DNA of 64,000 nt from Bradyrhizobium guangxiense (GTDB lineage Bacteria > Pseudomonadota > Alphaproteobacteria > Rhizobiales > Xanthobacteraceae): the NCBI RefSeq assembly GCF_004114915.1, contig NZ_CP022220.1, forward strand, positions 806,001 through 870,000, read 5' to 3'. The notes below the pieces were generated by a model, which saw only the letters and a list, made by a program, of their open reading frames with translations, was not told the origin of the DNA and searched no databases. Of the stretch, positions 37,319-46,656 are shown piece after piece. Within the stretch, counting starts at the first letter, position 1. Each line of letters starts with the position of its first letter. Both the position numbers and the translations under genes were made by a program.

Positions 37319-37773
37319 AGGAGGATCCGTCCGATGGGCTTAGTCCGCCTGTTCGAGCAGTCGAAGGCTCCGTCAGGCTCAAGTCGGAGCGTCCGGATTG
37401 TGTGTGCTGGTCTTAAGGATCAGCCAACATTTGGTTCGCTTGACCGAGTAGCTCATTTCGAGCGACGTCCCGATTGGTCGCCTGTTTCCGCGCGCTTTCG
37501 ATTTTTCTCACTCAAGTCGATGCACAGCCGCCGGCAAGCTCCTCCCGCAGCTTGCGCAGGGCCCCGGCACGAGTTGTCGCGGCACCGCATTTTGCAAGAG
37601 CGCCGCCTAGGTGCTCAATCGCCTTTGCAAAATCAGTTTGAAGTTCGTGTCTGCGCTACTGGTTGCGCGCATTGGGGAAACGCCGGTCGACTCCCTGCGT
37701 ATGCGATGCGGCTCTTTGTACAAGCCGAGCTCCGCGCCAAGCCGCGAAGTCATGGAATGGCGGAGTAACGATC
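37319..37773. other. Degenerate sequence after promoter D
   Basis: About 455 bp. An ATG at 37334 has AGGAGG eleven bases upstream, but the frame looks non-coding and no homologue of the VOC gene (which follows sister promoter B) is recognisable. Probably the remains of a gene decayed beyond recognition. Confidence 0.35.
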
Positions 37774-38795
37774 ATGAAGAAGGGCTACAAGTGGATCAAC
37801 AGGAGGATCGAGCAACTCGATCCGCACGTCGATTATGCTGAAATTTGGCGGCTATCCAGCTGTTACGGCCTGACGGATTTCATACAGAATTTTTCGTATT
37901 GTTTCACATTTCCCAACTTCGTAGTGACTGAGTGGGGCGCTCGGGCCGTTTGGCGCGAGGATGGCGGAAAGCTTCTTTATAGAGCCACTCATCGCGCCGA
38001 ACAGACCGGAATCAACAACACAACCTGGTGGTATTACGGTCCTCAGGACGATCGCACCATCAAATCCGTCGAAAACATCAACAAGCTCCACGCCCATTAT
38101 GCCAAACAGTACCCGGGCGATTTTTCTGATCACGAAGATTAGATCTACACGCTTGCCTTCACGGCGATCGCCATGGATCTGGCATTCAAGGCGATGGGAT
38201 TGAAGGGCTTCAACGAGAAGCAAAAATAGCAGCTCACAAGTTTTGGGGTGAGATGGCAAAGCTATTCGTCGCCGAAGGTGGCGTACCTTTACACGGGTAT
38301 CCTAAGGACTGGGACGGTCTCGTTGCATTTTGCCGGGATTTCGAAAGCAGGGAGCGATCAGTGACCGAGAGAGGGAATCTGATCGTCAACGCGCTCTTCG
38401 ATCAGTTCAGCTATCGCTATTTTCCGCCAGGCTTGCGGTGGTTGGGTCACCAGATGTTGCGATCAATGGCGCTGCCTTCGACGCTGAAGGCGCATGGCAT
38501 TCCGCCGGCGCATCCCTTGGCTCAAGTACTCATACCGCGATCGTTGGGCTGCGTGGCCTGGATTGCAAAGACGCTCCTTCCTGATCCGCGGATCAGCTAC
38601 ATGGAACAAAGGAGCAGTATGCCGGCGGAAAACAGGAAGAAGCTGCGTAATCGGATCAATGTCCTTGATGAACAGTTTCCATCCTACTTTATCGGACGTC
38701 ATGCCGAGGATCAGGCATGGGCTGGCTGTCCCTATCATGCTGCGCTGAAGTGCACCTGGACAATCCGCCCCCGCCGTTCAGGTGAGGGCTCTTGA
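37774..38795 (+). pseudogene. Broken MpaB/DUF2236-type oxygenase
   Basis: The ATG at 37774 opens MKKGYKWINRRIEQLDPHVD, the start pattern of the ER-bound-oxygenase/rubber-oxygenase family, and continues with INKLHAHYAKQYPGDFSDHE. A TAG at 38140-38142 interrupts the conserved DYIYTL segment (TAC to TAG would explain it). A further stop and a frameshift near 38227-38250 follow, after which KFWGEMAKLFVAEGGVPLHG runs on to 38795. At least two lesions make it non-functional. Intact family members are haem-binding oxygenases or hydroxylases of hydrophobic substrates. It ends 49 bp before the intact aldehyde dehydrogenase gene. Confidence 0.65.
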
Positions 38796-38844
38796 GAAGC
38801 AGTCGAGCGTGCTCGACGCCAATTGACCCGGGACATTTTGGAGA

Positions 38845-40317
38845 ATGAAAGAAATGGTTAGCGACAACATCGTGGCAGGCTCGGTGCTGACTGGGCAATT
38901 CTTCACGGGCGAATGGTCATCTAGCAAATCCGCCTTTGAGGCAGTCGAACCTGCGACCGGTGCGGTGATTGGTAAGGTTGGTCTTGCAAGCGCGGTCGAC
39001 ATTGGGAGCGCTTCTGCGAATGCACGGCAGGCGCAGGTCTCGTGGGCCGCGACGGCGCCAGATGCACGCGAAAACATACTTCTAAAGGCGTGCGAAGTCG
39101 GCGAGCGTTATAGGGATGACATCGTCACCTGGATCATGCGAGAGAGCGGCGCGGTCCGCTTGAAGGCTGAGATCGAGCTCGCAGGTACGCTCAAAGCAAT
39201 CCGGCTTGCGGCTGCGATGCCCTCGCAAGCTCAAGGGAACGTGCTTCCAAGCCCGGGAGGGCGCATCAGCTTCGTGCGGCGACGCCCACTCGGGGTGATC
39301 GGCGTGATATCACCCTTCAATTTCCCGCTCTACCTTGCCGAGCGCGCCATTGCGCCGGCCCTGGCCGTCGGAAACGCGGTGGTAGTCAAGCCGGATCTGC
39401 GGACTGCTATTTGTGGTGGCTTCGTTATTGCGCGCCTCTTCGAATTGGCGGGGGTGCCGAAAGGCGTTCTTCAGGTGCTGCCCGGTCGAGAGGATGCTGG
39501 TGAGGCTCTGTGCAAGGACCCCAATGTGGCGATGATCCAATTTACCGGGTCGAGCAGGGCGGGGCGAATGGTCGGACAGGTGGCTGGACAGCATCTCAAG
39601 AAGGTGTCCCTCGAACTTGGCGGCAAGAACTCACTTATCATCCTAGACGACGCAGATCTGGATACCGCCGTTCGTGCCGCCGCCTTTTCGGCGTTCTTTC
39701 ATCAAGGACAAGTTTGCATGAGCGCTGGACGCATTCTCGTGCAGAGAAACATCTTCGACGCTTTCAGCGATGCGCTCGTCAGATATGCGAAGACTTTGAA
39801 AGTTGGCAACCCTCTCGACCCTTCCGTTGCCCTCGGTCCGATGATCAATCAGCATCAGCTAAATCATGCACTAACCCTGATTGACCGCTCCGTCACCGAG
39901 GGAGCTCGGCTGCTAACGGGAGGCAAGGCGGAGGGCCTGTTTCTTCAGCCCTCCGTGCTGGCGGAGATCTCACCCACCAATCCGGCCTATCGTGACGAGC
40001 TCTTCGCTCCGGTCGCGGTGCTTGTCCCATTTGAGACGGATGTACAGGCCGGGCAAATGGCGAATGATACCGAATATGGGCTCTCTGCTGTGATCATCTC
40101 GCGCAACATCGGCAGGGCAATGGCAATTGGCGAGCAATTACGAACGGGTTTGCTACACATCAATGATCAGACGATCAACGACGATGTGGTCAATCCCTTC
40201 GGCGGCTCCGGCACATCGGGCAATGGCACATCGATCGGCGGTATCGCTAACTGGGAAGAGTTCACTCAATGGCAATGGGTGACGATCAAAGCTGAGCTGC
40301 AGCCCTATTCACTCTAA
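38845..40317 (+). CDS. Aldehyde dehydrogenase (benzaldehyde/vanillin type)
   Basis: A 490-residue NAD(P)+-dependent aldehyde dehydrogenase. Visible are ISPFNFPLYLAERAIAPALA (cofactor-binding lead-in), FTGSSRAGRMVGQ (glycine-rich loop), LELGGKNSLI with the general-base Glu, and the nucleophile Cys291 in GQVCMSAGRI. The C-terminal DDVVNPFGGSGTSGNG is typical of aromatic-aldehyde enzymes. Start may be 38845 or the ATG at 38854, which has better spacing from GGAG. Converts an aromatic aldehyde to its acid, which could feed the pathways here. It appears intact at the edge of the relic zone, and a strong terminator follows. Confidence 0.9.
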   Translation: MKEMVSDNIVAGSVLTGQFFTGEWSSSKSAFEAVEPATGAVIGKVGLASAVDIGSASANARQAQVSWAATAPDARENILLKACEVGERYRDDIVTWIMRESGAVRLKAEIELAGTLKAIRLAAAMPSQAQGNVLPSPGGRISFVRRRPLGVIGVISPFNFPLYLAERAIAPALAVGNAVVVKPDLRTAICGGFVIARLFELAGVPKGVLQVLPGREDAGEALCKDPNVAMIQFTGSSRAGRMVGQVAGQHLKKVSLELGGKNSLIILDDADLDTAVRAAAFSAFFHQGQVCMSAGRILVQRNIFDAFSDALVRYAKTLKVGNPLDPSVALGPMINQHQLNHALTLIDRSVTEGARLLTGGKAEGLFLQPSVLAEISPTNPAYRDELFAPVAVLVPFETDVQAGQMANDTEYGLSAVIISRNIGRAMAIGEQLRTGLLHINDQTINDDVVNPFGGSGTSGNGTSIGGIANWEEFTQWQWVTIKAELQPYSL

Positions 40318-40415
40318 ACTCGACACTCGATCACTGACTGAATGACCAATGCGCCCGTGGCGCTGATTGTTTCTCTAAGTTCCCGGCGGAGTGTTCACCA
40401 AGCTCCCTCCCACTT

Positions 40416-40452
40416 GGCCGTACTCTACTACCAAGAGTACGGCCTCTCTTTT
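40416..40452 (+). terminator. Intrinsic terminator after the aldehyde dehydrogenase
   Basis: Perfect 11-bp stem GGCCGTACTCT / AGAGTACGGCC with a seven-base loop, followed by TCTCTTTT. It lies 99 bp after the stop codon, on the same strand. Confidence 0.85.
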
Positions 40453-40456
40453 CGGA

Positions 40457-40654
40457 TCAAGGCAAGATCTGTTCGAAGGCTATCGAGTTGATCCGGACTC
40501 GTAAAGCTCGATCAACGTCTGTCTTCGACACACGCAAATCTTTTTTGGGTAGATTGGCCAAAGCCTTGGCCATCCCGATCTTAGCTTTGAGCAATAGCAG
40601 GAAGCGCTCGCTCGCGGCGGCTTGCCCTGCCACTGAATTTTCATCCAGCAGCAG
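40457..40654 (-). other. Coding-like remnant downstream of the GGDEF gene
   Basis: A minus-strand open stretch of 66 codons between stops, without a good start, translates to protein-like sequence (FLLLLKAKIGMAKALANLPK, then VSKTDVDRALRVRINS). I do not recognise it. It may be the tail of a decayed gene, or chance. The rest of 40318-40723 has only the terminator. Confidence 0.2.
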
Positions 40655-40723
40655 TTAGAGTCTCGGAGTTCGCGCCAAGTGAGGCTGCTGCGCGCGCGTG
40701 GAGAAAGAGTGCGGTTGCTACGA

Positions 40724-41518
40724 TTAGGTGAAGCCCAAAGCGGAAACGCCAATGGTATCGCTATAGCGCACCGAAACCTGATCTCGCCCTGCACGCTTGG
40801 CGCGATACAAAGCTTCGTCTGCAAGGCCAAGTACTTTCGACAATCCCTCGCTTCCCTTGGAAACCGCCAGCCCAATGCTAACCGTGACCTTGGTCAAGGC
40901 ACCATTTCGGGCAACTTCTCTCTGCCCGCAAGCCTGCCGCAACTGCTCAGCGAGTAAAACTGCATCGCTCGGAGATACGCCCAACAGCAGCGCCGCGAAT
41001 TCTTCGCCTCCATGCCTGCCAATCACGAGGCTATGCTCCTTCGCGAACGACTTGAGCACGTCCCCGATTTCAACCAGCACCGCATCACCGAAATCATGAC
41101 CGTATTGATCATTTATGCCCTTGAACCGATCGATATCCATCATCAAGCCTATAGCGGGAAGGTGACGATCGTATGCCTCTGCGAGAGCCTTGGCTGCAAC
41201 CTCGTTAAATCCTCTTCGATTCAAGAGACCGGTGAGTTGGTCAACTCTCGAAAGTCTTAGGAGCTCGGCCTGGGTCGCGATCAACTTTTGCTGCAGCAGG
41301 TTGCTGCGCAGGCTCATGGCGCCTCCAATTCCAATGGAGGCGAGCGTACCAAGCAGAGCGACGCAACCTGTCGCATAAAGGCTGCTCACGTTGCCCTCCG
41401 GTCCGAACAGATAGGCGTATGCTAGCCAAACCAGCGGAACAGTTAAGACAAGCCCGATCGCAACGTCGCGAACCGTCCGACGGTACACATCTCCCAACGT
41501 CATTAAGGGATCATTCAT
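40724..41518 (-). CDS. GGDEF-domain diguanylate cyclase, membrane-anchored
   Basis: A 264-residue protein (ATG 41518; a TTG just before is also open). Two membrane segments (about 20-40 and 47-68) precede a short linker and the GGDEF domain from residue ~90 (RVDQLTGLLNRRGF ... MDIDRFKGINDQYGHDFGDA ... GRHGGEEFAALLLG). The active-site signature is GGEEF, expected to make cyclic di-GMP from GTP. The RxxD product-inhibition site five residues upstream is absent (HSLVIGR). No sensory domain beyond the membrane part. It stands alone, with no link visible to the catabolic genes. Confidence 0.9.
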   Translation of the reverse strand: MNDPLMTLGDVYRRTVRDVAIGLVLTVPLVWLAYAYLFGPEGNVSSLYATGCVALLGTLASIGIGGAMSLRSNLLQQKLIATQAELLRLSRVDQLTGLLNRRGFNEVAAKALAEAYDRHLPAIGLMMDIDRFKGINDQYGHDFGDAVLVEIGDVLKSFAKEHSLVIGRHGGEEFAALLLGVSPSDAVLLAEQLRQACGQREVARNGALTKVTVSIGLAVSKGSEGLSKVLGLADEALYRAKRAGRDQVSVRYSDTIGVSALGFT

Positions 41519-41521
41519 CAA

Positions 41522-41831
41522 TCGCGCTCCGTGACTTTTTGAAAGCCTAGGAGGGATCGACTGGTCGTCATCTTAAAATGCTTGGGGACTTAACAGCGTT
41601 ACTAACAGGAGGTTAAATTCGGAGCCAGAAATAGGCATTGACGCTCTCCTGTCGAGTCGCCTGCCGGCACGCGCCCGGCGCAGGCCCGCTGCCACGACCG
41701 GTATGCGCAACATGCATGGGCTAATTTCCACTATTGGCAGGCCTCTAGACCGCCTGCAGCTTCCTTGAAGCCAGAAACTGCGTGAATCGCAAAGCCGAGC
41801 CATCGTCTGCCGAGCAGACGCGTCTCTAAAT
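41522..41831. other. 310-bp gap between GGDEF and RraA genes
   Basis: Non-coding stretch between the GGDEF start and the end of the aldolase-like operon, both minus strand. It should include the GGDEF promoter. No motif, repeat or gene stands out. Confidence 0.35.
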
Positions 41832-42497
41832 TCAAGCCTTGGCGCCGCTCTCGCGCGTTTGCAGCGCATGGTAGCGCAACTTCTTCCGTGTCTCGTCGAG
41901 GCGATCGCCGCGCAGCACGGCTTCGCGGATCTTCTCCTCTGCGGCTGCGATCTGTCCGGCGACTTCGATCACCTCTTGGACGCGGCTCGCCGGGATGCAG
42001 ATCACGCCGTCGCCATCCCCGACCAGCCAATCGCCAGGCGCGATGCGGATACCGGCAATTTGCACGGTCACATTGTAGGCGTCGGCAGTGACGCGATCCT
42101 TGCCAGTCCGCATCGTGTTGGCCCGGGCATAGATCGGATAGTCGAGTTCGATGCTGCGGTCGATATCGCGGCAGACGCCGTCAATGACGGTGCCGCCGAT
42201 GCCGCGGCGGTCGGCGACCAGGGTCAGAATGTCGCCCCAGACCGTGGCGTCCATGCGACCGTCATTGTCGATGACGACGATCTGGCCGGGCTGCACATCA
42301 TCGATATAGTCGCCGACCGAACCGCCGCTCTGGCCGGTCGGTAGCATTCGGATCGTAAAGGCCGGGCCGGCAAGACGCATCGAGCGCGCAAACGGCATGA
42401 TCCCGAGACACTGCCCCTCGATGCCCAGTCGATCCAGTGCATCTGACAGGGTCGTCACCCCGAATGTCTTGAGGTTTTCAGCCGCGTCCTGTGTCAT
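41832..42497 (-). CDS. RraA/MenG-fold aldolase-like protein (LigK-type)
   Basis: A 221-residue RraA-like protein beginning MTQDAAENLKTFGVTTLSDA; the longer frame to 42671 overlaps the upstream gene and is rejected. The signature GTVIDGVCRDID contains the Arg-Asp pair that binds divalent metal and substrate in class II pyruvate aldolases (HMG/CHA aldolase). The C-terminal EAVLRGDRLDETRKKLRYHA helix is typical. In a LigJ-LigB-like cluster it would cleave 4-carboxy-4-hydroxy-2-oxoadipate to pyruvate and oxaloacetate, or a near relative. It starts nine bases after the corrected end of the upstream paralogue. Confidence 0.8.
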   Translation of the reverse strand: MTQDAAENLKTFGVTTLSDALDRLGIEGQCLGIMPFARSMRLAGPAFTIRMLPTGQSGGSVGDYIDDVQPGQIVVIDNDGRMDATVWGDILTLVADRRGIGGTVIDGVCRDIDRSIELDYPIYARANTMRTGKDRVTADAYNVTVQIAGIRIAPGDWLVGDGDGVICIPASRVQEVIEVAGQIAAAEEKIREAVLRGDRLDETRKKLRYHALQTRESGAKA

Positions 42498-42505
42498 TTG
42501 CTGCG

Positions 42506-43173
42506 CTACCCTTTCAGCATATCTTCGTAGTTCCCGGCCATGACGTTGCCGATCGCTTCGCCGCGATCGATGGCTGCCGCCATCGCCCGCTCGCGCCCAA
42601 AAATGTCCTCGGCTCCGTAGCGATGATCTCCTCGGCGCGGAGTTGGTCGACGAACACCACGCCGCTGCCATCGGCTAGGACATAGTCTCCCGGCTTGACG
42701 GCGACGTTGCCGAACGTGATCGGCTCCTGGAACGAATGCTCCGCGATCCGGCCGCGAGCGGTCACGGGTACGGCTGGGCGCGCAAAGACCGGAAGCCCGA
42801 GCGCGCGACTTTCATCAAGGTCTCGGCAGGCGCCGTCAATCAGAATAGCGGAAACGCCCTTCTTGACGGCGCCGAGGCTGAGCAGGCCGCCCCAGCCAGA
42901 CACATCGGTCCGTCCGCGATGCTCGACGACGATGATGTCGCCACGTTCTGCCGCCATCACCGCTCCCGCGCCGAGGTGGCGTTTCGGGAGGTTCGGCAGA
43001 GGTGCGCCGAGCTTCGTCGTAACGGCTCGTCCGGCGACTCGCGTCGGGCCGGTGAGGGCCGAGACTCCGATGACAGCGCCCGGCAAGTTGAGCTTGTCGA
43101 GCGCGTCGGACACCGCGCAGGTGTCGAGTTCCATCAGTCTGGCGACAATGTCAGATGTCGTTGAGGTGGTCAC
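42506..43173 (-). pseudogene. Second RraA-type gene, C-terminus frameshifted
   Basis: Translation begins at GTG 43173, overlapping the RidA stop (GTGA), with TTSTTSDIVARLMELDTCAV. It reads normally through the metal-site motif AILIDGACRDLDESRALGLP and VDQLRAEEIIAT. It then slips near 42620 into a nonsense tail ending at 42514. In the other frame the expected family end, EDIFGRERAMAAAIDRGEAI then NVMAGNYEDMLKG, follows and stops at 42506, just before the next gene. One base is missing or extra. The core catalytic region is intact, so partial function is possible. Likely role as for its neighbour, perhaps a tautomerase or decarboxylase of ring-cleavage products. Confidence 0.75.
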
Positions 43174-43559
43174 TCGAGAACCGCCATGGCATCGCATTGG
43201 ACCAGCATGTTGGCCGGCAGATGATCGTTCTGGAATGTATGCCGTGCAGGTCGCGAAGCTGCATCGGGGAACGCTTCCAGCCAATGCTTGTTGACGGCCG
43301 GTCGGGCTTCCGGAACCTTGACGTAAACCGTCATCTTGACGATGCGATCCATCGCACCTCCGGCTGCCGCCATGATGCGCTTGAGATTGTCGAACATCAG
43401 TTCAACCTGTTTCTCGACCTCGTCAGGAATCTTTCCTGCCGCGAGATCCAACCCATAGACACCGCCGGTCATGACGATATTGCCGACGCGAGACGCTGCG
43501 GGTATCGGCTGAGCGCCATGGCTGAAGCCTTCGATTTCGATGCTGCGGCGTGCAGTCAT
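43170..43559 (-). CDS. RidA-family protein
   Basis: A 129-residue Rid/YjgF/UK114 protein. The family end RFPDAAS-type region here reads EARPAVNKHWLEAFPDAASR, and the core shows VGNIVMTGGVYGLDLAAGKI. Rid enzymes hydrolyse reactive enamines/imines or act on related enol acids. In meta-cleavage clusters such proteins often act as tautomerases or deaminases. The canonical Arg105-equivalent is near the end (ASRPARHTFQND) but alignment would be needed. It lies 20 bp after the amidohydrolase gene and overlaps the next by four bases. Confidence 0.85.
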   Translation of the reverse strand: MTARRSIEIEGFSHGAQPIPAASRVGNIVMTGGVYGLDLAAGKIPDEVEKQVELMFDNLKRIMAAAGGAMDRIVKMTVYVKVPEARPAVNKHWLEAFPDAASRPARHTFQNDHLPANMLVQCDAMAVLE

Positions 43560-43579
43560 TGCTGCTCCTCCCCAACCGG

Positions 43580-44578
43580 TCAGACGTCAAGCCGCGCGAA
43601 CAGACGGCGCGCGTTGCCTTCGAAAATGCCCTTCTTGTCAGCTTCGCTGATCTCGGTGATCGATTCGATTACCGGCCTGATGTCGTCATAGGGCTTGCCC
43701 GAATTTGGATCGATGCCGCCGCCGCTGCCCGGCCGCTCGGTGCCGAAGACGCACCGATCGGCGCCGACCACGTCGAACAGCAGCTCCAGCGATTTCTTGT
43801 AGTGCAGTACCGTATCGAACCAGAAGCGCTTGAGCGTCTCGTCGAAAGTCTCGGCCTTCGCCCCCGAGGCGGCGGCGAACATTTGGCGATTCGAGCGCCA
43901 GCGACCGACTTGATACGGCACGGAGCCGCCGCCATGGCTGATCAGCAGCTTCAAGCTGGGAAAGCGCTTGAACACGTCGGACCGGGAGATCGAGGTGATG
44001 GCAAGGCTCTCTTCCGTGATGAAGTGCTCGTCATACGTTTCGCGGCCGCAGCAGGCGCAGCTGTGGATGTGACCAGGGATATCGTGCTCGCAGAGGAATT
44101 CGTATAGGGGATACCAATAGGAATCGCCCATCGGCGGCGACTTGCCGGCCCCCTCCGAAGGATCGGGATTGATCAACACGCCCAGAAAGCCGAGATCGTT
44201 GATGCACCGCTTGATCTCGTCGAACATCTTTTCAACCGGCACGCCCGTCGCTTGAGGCAGGCCGCCCACGCCGCGGAAGCGCTTGGGGTGCAACTTGATC
44301 GTGCGTGCGATCATGTCGTTGTTGTCCTGCGCCCAGCTGACGATGTCGTCCCAGCGGTTCTCGCCATGCAGCATCATGAAAGGCCGGGGTGAGAGAACCT
44401 GGATGTCGGTGCCGACGCCGTCCATGATCTGCACGTTCTGGGCTGCTGATTTCTCAAGCTCTGCATCCGGGATCTTGGCGTGATAGATGCCGTATTGGCC
44501 GCGCGCGACCTGGAGATTTCCGCGATGGGCGTAGAAGCTCGGCGGCGCGACGAGATGCGCGTGGGCGTCGATGATCAT
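43580..44578 (-). CDS. Amidohydrolase-family hydratase/decarboxylase (LigJ-like)
   Basis: A 332-residue TIM-barrel metal enzyme. The ATG at 44578 follows GGGAGAAATG; the long upstream frame is not coding. The metal signature IIDAHAHLVAPP opens the protein, HIHSCACC and LISHGGGSVPYQVGRW lie mid-sequence, and the segment FGTERPGSGGGIDPNSGKPY matches the pattern in 4-oxalomesaconate hydratases (LigJ) and ACMS decarboxylase relatives. In this cluster it likely hydrates the lactone-opened ring product for the RraA-type aldolase. Decarboxylase activity is the alternative. First gene of a four-gene minus-strand operon, divergent from the LigB-type gene. Confidence 0.82.
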   Translation of the reverse strand: MIIDAHAHLVAPPSFYAHRGNLQVARGQYGIYHAKIPDAELEKSAAQNVQIMDGVGTDIQVLSPRPFMMLHGENRWDDIVSWAQDNNDMIARTIKLHPKRFRGVGGLPQATGVPVEKMFDEIKRCINDLGFLGVLINPDPSEGAGKSPPMGDSYWYPLYEFLCEHDIPGHIHSCACCGRETYDEHFITEESLAITSISRSDVFKRFPSLKLLISHGGGSVPYQVGRWRSNRQMFAAASGAKAETFDETLKRFWFDTVLHYKKSLELLFDVVGADRCVFGTERPGSGGGIDPNSGKPYDDIRPVIESITEISEADKKGIFEGNARRLFARLDV

Positions 44579-44630
44579 GCGGACATTTCTCCCTGGATGG
44601 ATAGCGCGGGTCTTGCGACCACTAAATCTT

Positions 44631-44727
44631 CCACATGGTATAATTAAAAAGCGACCGTCGCAAGCCCTGGGAATTGCGTCGAGGCGATTGCCATTCGCGA
44701 TCGCTCGTAGCAATATAGTCCATCTGG
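44631..44727. promoter_or_regulatory. Two CCATATGG-like elements in the LigJ/LigB divergent promoter
   Basis: CCACATGG (44631-44638) in the context AAATCTTCCACATGGTATAAT, and CCATCTGG (44720-44727) followed by TAAAATTAAAAG. Both are followed by GGTAtAATTAAAA/GGTAAAATTAAAA, so the whole 17-18 bp block is repeated 89 bp apart. Related CCATATGG copies precede the P450 operon and the ABC/acyl-CoA synthetase pair. Probable operators for the TetR regulator at 45.9 kb. Confidence 0.5.
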
Positions 44728-44753
44728 TAAAATTAAAAGAGAGGAAATGTCCA

Positions 44754-45746
44754 ATGGCGAAAATCGTTCTCGGCCTCGCCGCGTCGCACACCCCCATGCT
44801 CGCGCTGGAGGGAAAGCGTTGGAGCGAGCGCGCGGCTGACGATCTCAAGAACAAAGCTCTCAATCTCTCCGATGGCCGCTATGTGTCCTACGACGAGCTC
44901 GCCCGCGAAAACGGCGCTCCTTATGCGGCGCTGGCGACCGAGGCGAAGTTCCTGGAGATCGAGGCCGCATCGCAGAAGGCTCTGGATTACATGGCCGACC
45001 GCCTGGCGCAGGTTGCACCCGACGTCGTGCTGATCGTGGGGGACGATCAGGCCGAATTGTTCAGCCTATCCAACATGCCCGCAATCTCCATCTTCTATGG
45101 AGAGGAGATCCTGACGCATGAGCGCCATCTCACGCCGCAGACGCCGAATTGGATCGGCACGGTCATGAAGGGATATGCCATGGATGCAGTCCATACGTTT
45201 CCGGGCTGTCCAGAGCTCGCCCGCGAGCTGATCCATGGTCTGATCGAGAACGACGTGGACATCGGAGCAGCAGCGAAGGTGGATGACCCGCACAAGGCCG
45301 GATTCGGCCATGCCTACGGCTTCATCATCGAGCGGCTGTTCAAGGGAAAGTCCATTCCGGTTCTGCCGGTCCTGCTGAACACCTACTTTCCGCCCAATGC
45401 CCCGACGGCACGACGCGCCTATGGCGTCGGACAGGCGATCGCGAGCCTCATTTCACGGTCGAAGTTGGATGCCCGAGTGGCCGTGGTGGCCAGCGGCGGC
45501 CTGAGCCATTTTGTCGTGGACGAGAAGCTCGATCGCAAGGTGCTCGATGCGATCAAGCGCAAGGACGTGTCCGTCCTCAAGTCGCTGACCAGGGGAGAGT
45601 TGAACTCCGGCTCTTCGGAACTCCTGAATTGGGTGATGGTCGCGGGCATGTCCGAGCATCTCGACAACGACTGGACGGAATACTATCCAGGCTATAGGAC
45701 CCCGGCCGGTACAGGCACGGGTATCGGCTTCGCCGTCTGGTCCTAA
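44754..45746 (+). CDS. Class III (LigB-type) extradiol ring-cleavage dioxygenase
   Basis: A 330-residue LigB-family protein with GAGAGGAAATGTCC before its ATG. The metal-site start motif GLAASHTPML supplies a His, VVLIVGDDQAELFS follows, and VASGGLSHFVVDEKL holds the second conserved His region. It would insert O2 into a protocatechuate-, gallate- or methylgallate-like catechol by Fe(II) catalysis. Unlike LigAB it appears as a single chain without a separate LigA subunit. The divergent operon encodes the hydratase and aldolases expected downstream of a 4,5-cleavage. Exact substrate unknown. Confidence 0.82.
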   Translation: MAKIVLGLAASHTPMLALEGKRWSERAADDLKNKALNLSDGRYVSYDELARENGAPYAALATEAKFLEIEAASQKALDYMADRLAQVAPDVVLIVGDDQAELFSLSNMPAISIFYGEEILTHERHLTPQTPNWIGTVMKGYAMDAVHTFPGCPELARELIHGLIENDVDIGAAAKVDDPHKAGFGHAYGFIIERLFKGKSIPVLPVLLNTYFPPNAPTARRAYGVGQAIASLISRSKLDARVAVVASGGLSHFVVDEKLDRKVLDAIKRKDVSVLKSLTRGELNSGSSELLNWVMVAGMSEHLDNDWTEYYPGYRTPAGTGTGIGFAVWS

Positions 45747-45900
45747 ATTTCCCGGCACAGCGAGCGACTGCCGCCGGCGAGGCGACTTGCCGGCGGAGTT
45801 CACGCCTGTGTCGCTCCGGTCTGTGTGTTCCGCTTGTGCGCGTCGGGCGCGGTGTTGACAAACCGGTCGCTCCGGCGGATAGGCTTCGTGCGGACATGGC

Positions 45901-46656
45901 ATGCCACGCGGAGCTGTTTTGGCGACGGATCTGACCAAGGAAACCCTCGACGAGGTCGTGAATCAGCGCCGGCGCCAGCAGCGTTCCCTCGACACAAGGG
46001 AACGGATCCTGGAGGCCGCTTTCGAGGAATTCGCCGAGCGTGGCTTTGAGGGAGCGTCGACACGGACGGTTGCAGCCAAGGCCGGCGTTCAGCATCCGCT
46101 CGTGACTTATCATTTCAAGAACAAGGACGGGCTTTGGCGCGCCGTCCTATCAACGACGAGCGTGAATTTCAGCCGGCACTTCCAAGACTACCTTGCCGGC
46201 GTCTCTAAGCAGGACGAGGTGGGACAGCTCAGGGTTCTCCAGGAGCAGTTCATCCGCTTCGCCGCTGCCAATCCGAACTTCCATTGGCTGATGTCACACG
46301 AGGGAAAGCGCGAGAGCGAACGGCTGACCTGGCTAGTCGAAGATCGGGTCCGCAACTATTTCAACGTCGTCGCGAAGCTCATCCGTGCGGCTCAAAAGCA
46401 AGACCGTTACGTCGAGGGCGATCCCTATCATCTCCAGTATCTGTTCATCGGTGCGGTAACGCGTATCTTCATGCTTTCGGCCGAGGTCCAGCAGGTGATG
46501 GGCCACTCGCCTTTTTCAAAGAAATTCGTTGATGAGCACATCCGCACCTGCTGCGCGCTGTTTTCCCGCGAGCCGGCAGAGCAACCTCGCCGGCGTAAGC
46601 TCGCTCCGCGAAACAAAGACGCAAAACGCGTTACCAAGCGAGCGGCAAGCTCCTGA
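45901..46656 (+). CDS. TetR-family regulator
   Basis: A 251-residue TetR regulator with a basic N-terminal extension of about 28 residues. The helix-turn-helix is RILEAAFEEFAERGFEGAST followed by VAAKAGVQHPLVTYHFKNKD. The C-terminal ligand domain (LMSHEGKRESERLTWLVEDR) resembles aromatic-catabolism TetR proteins. It sits between the LigB-type gene and the convergent P450 operon, whose last 26 bp it overlaps. I infer that it controls the CCATATGG-marked promoters of this module. Confidence 0.88.
   Translation: MPRGAVLATDLTKETLDEVVNQRRRQQRSLDTRERILEAAFEEFAERGFEGASTRTVAAKAGVQHPLVTYHFKNKDGLWRAVLSTTSVNFSRHFQDYLAGVSKQDEVGQLRVLQEQFIRFAAANPNFHWLMSHEGKRESERLTWLVEDRVRNYFNVVAKLIRAAQKQDRYVEGDPYHLQYLFIGAVTRIFMLSAEVQQVMGHSPFSKKFVDEHIRTCCALFSREPAEQPRRRKLAPRNKDAKRVTKRAASS

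Noticed and set aside
34000..38800. Relic zone as a mobile element or prophage remnant
   Set aside because: No transposase, integrase, terminal repeats or target duplications were recognised; the remnants match catabolic genes and operators instead.
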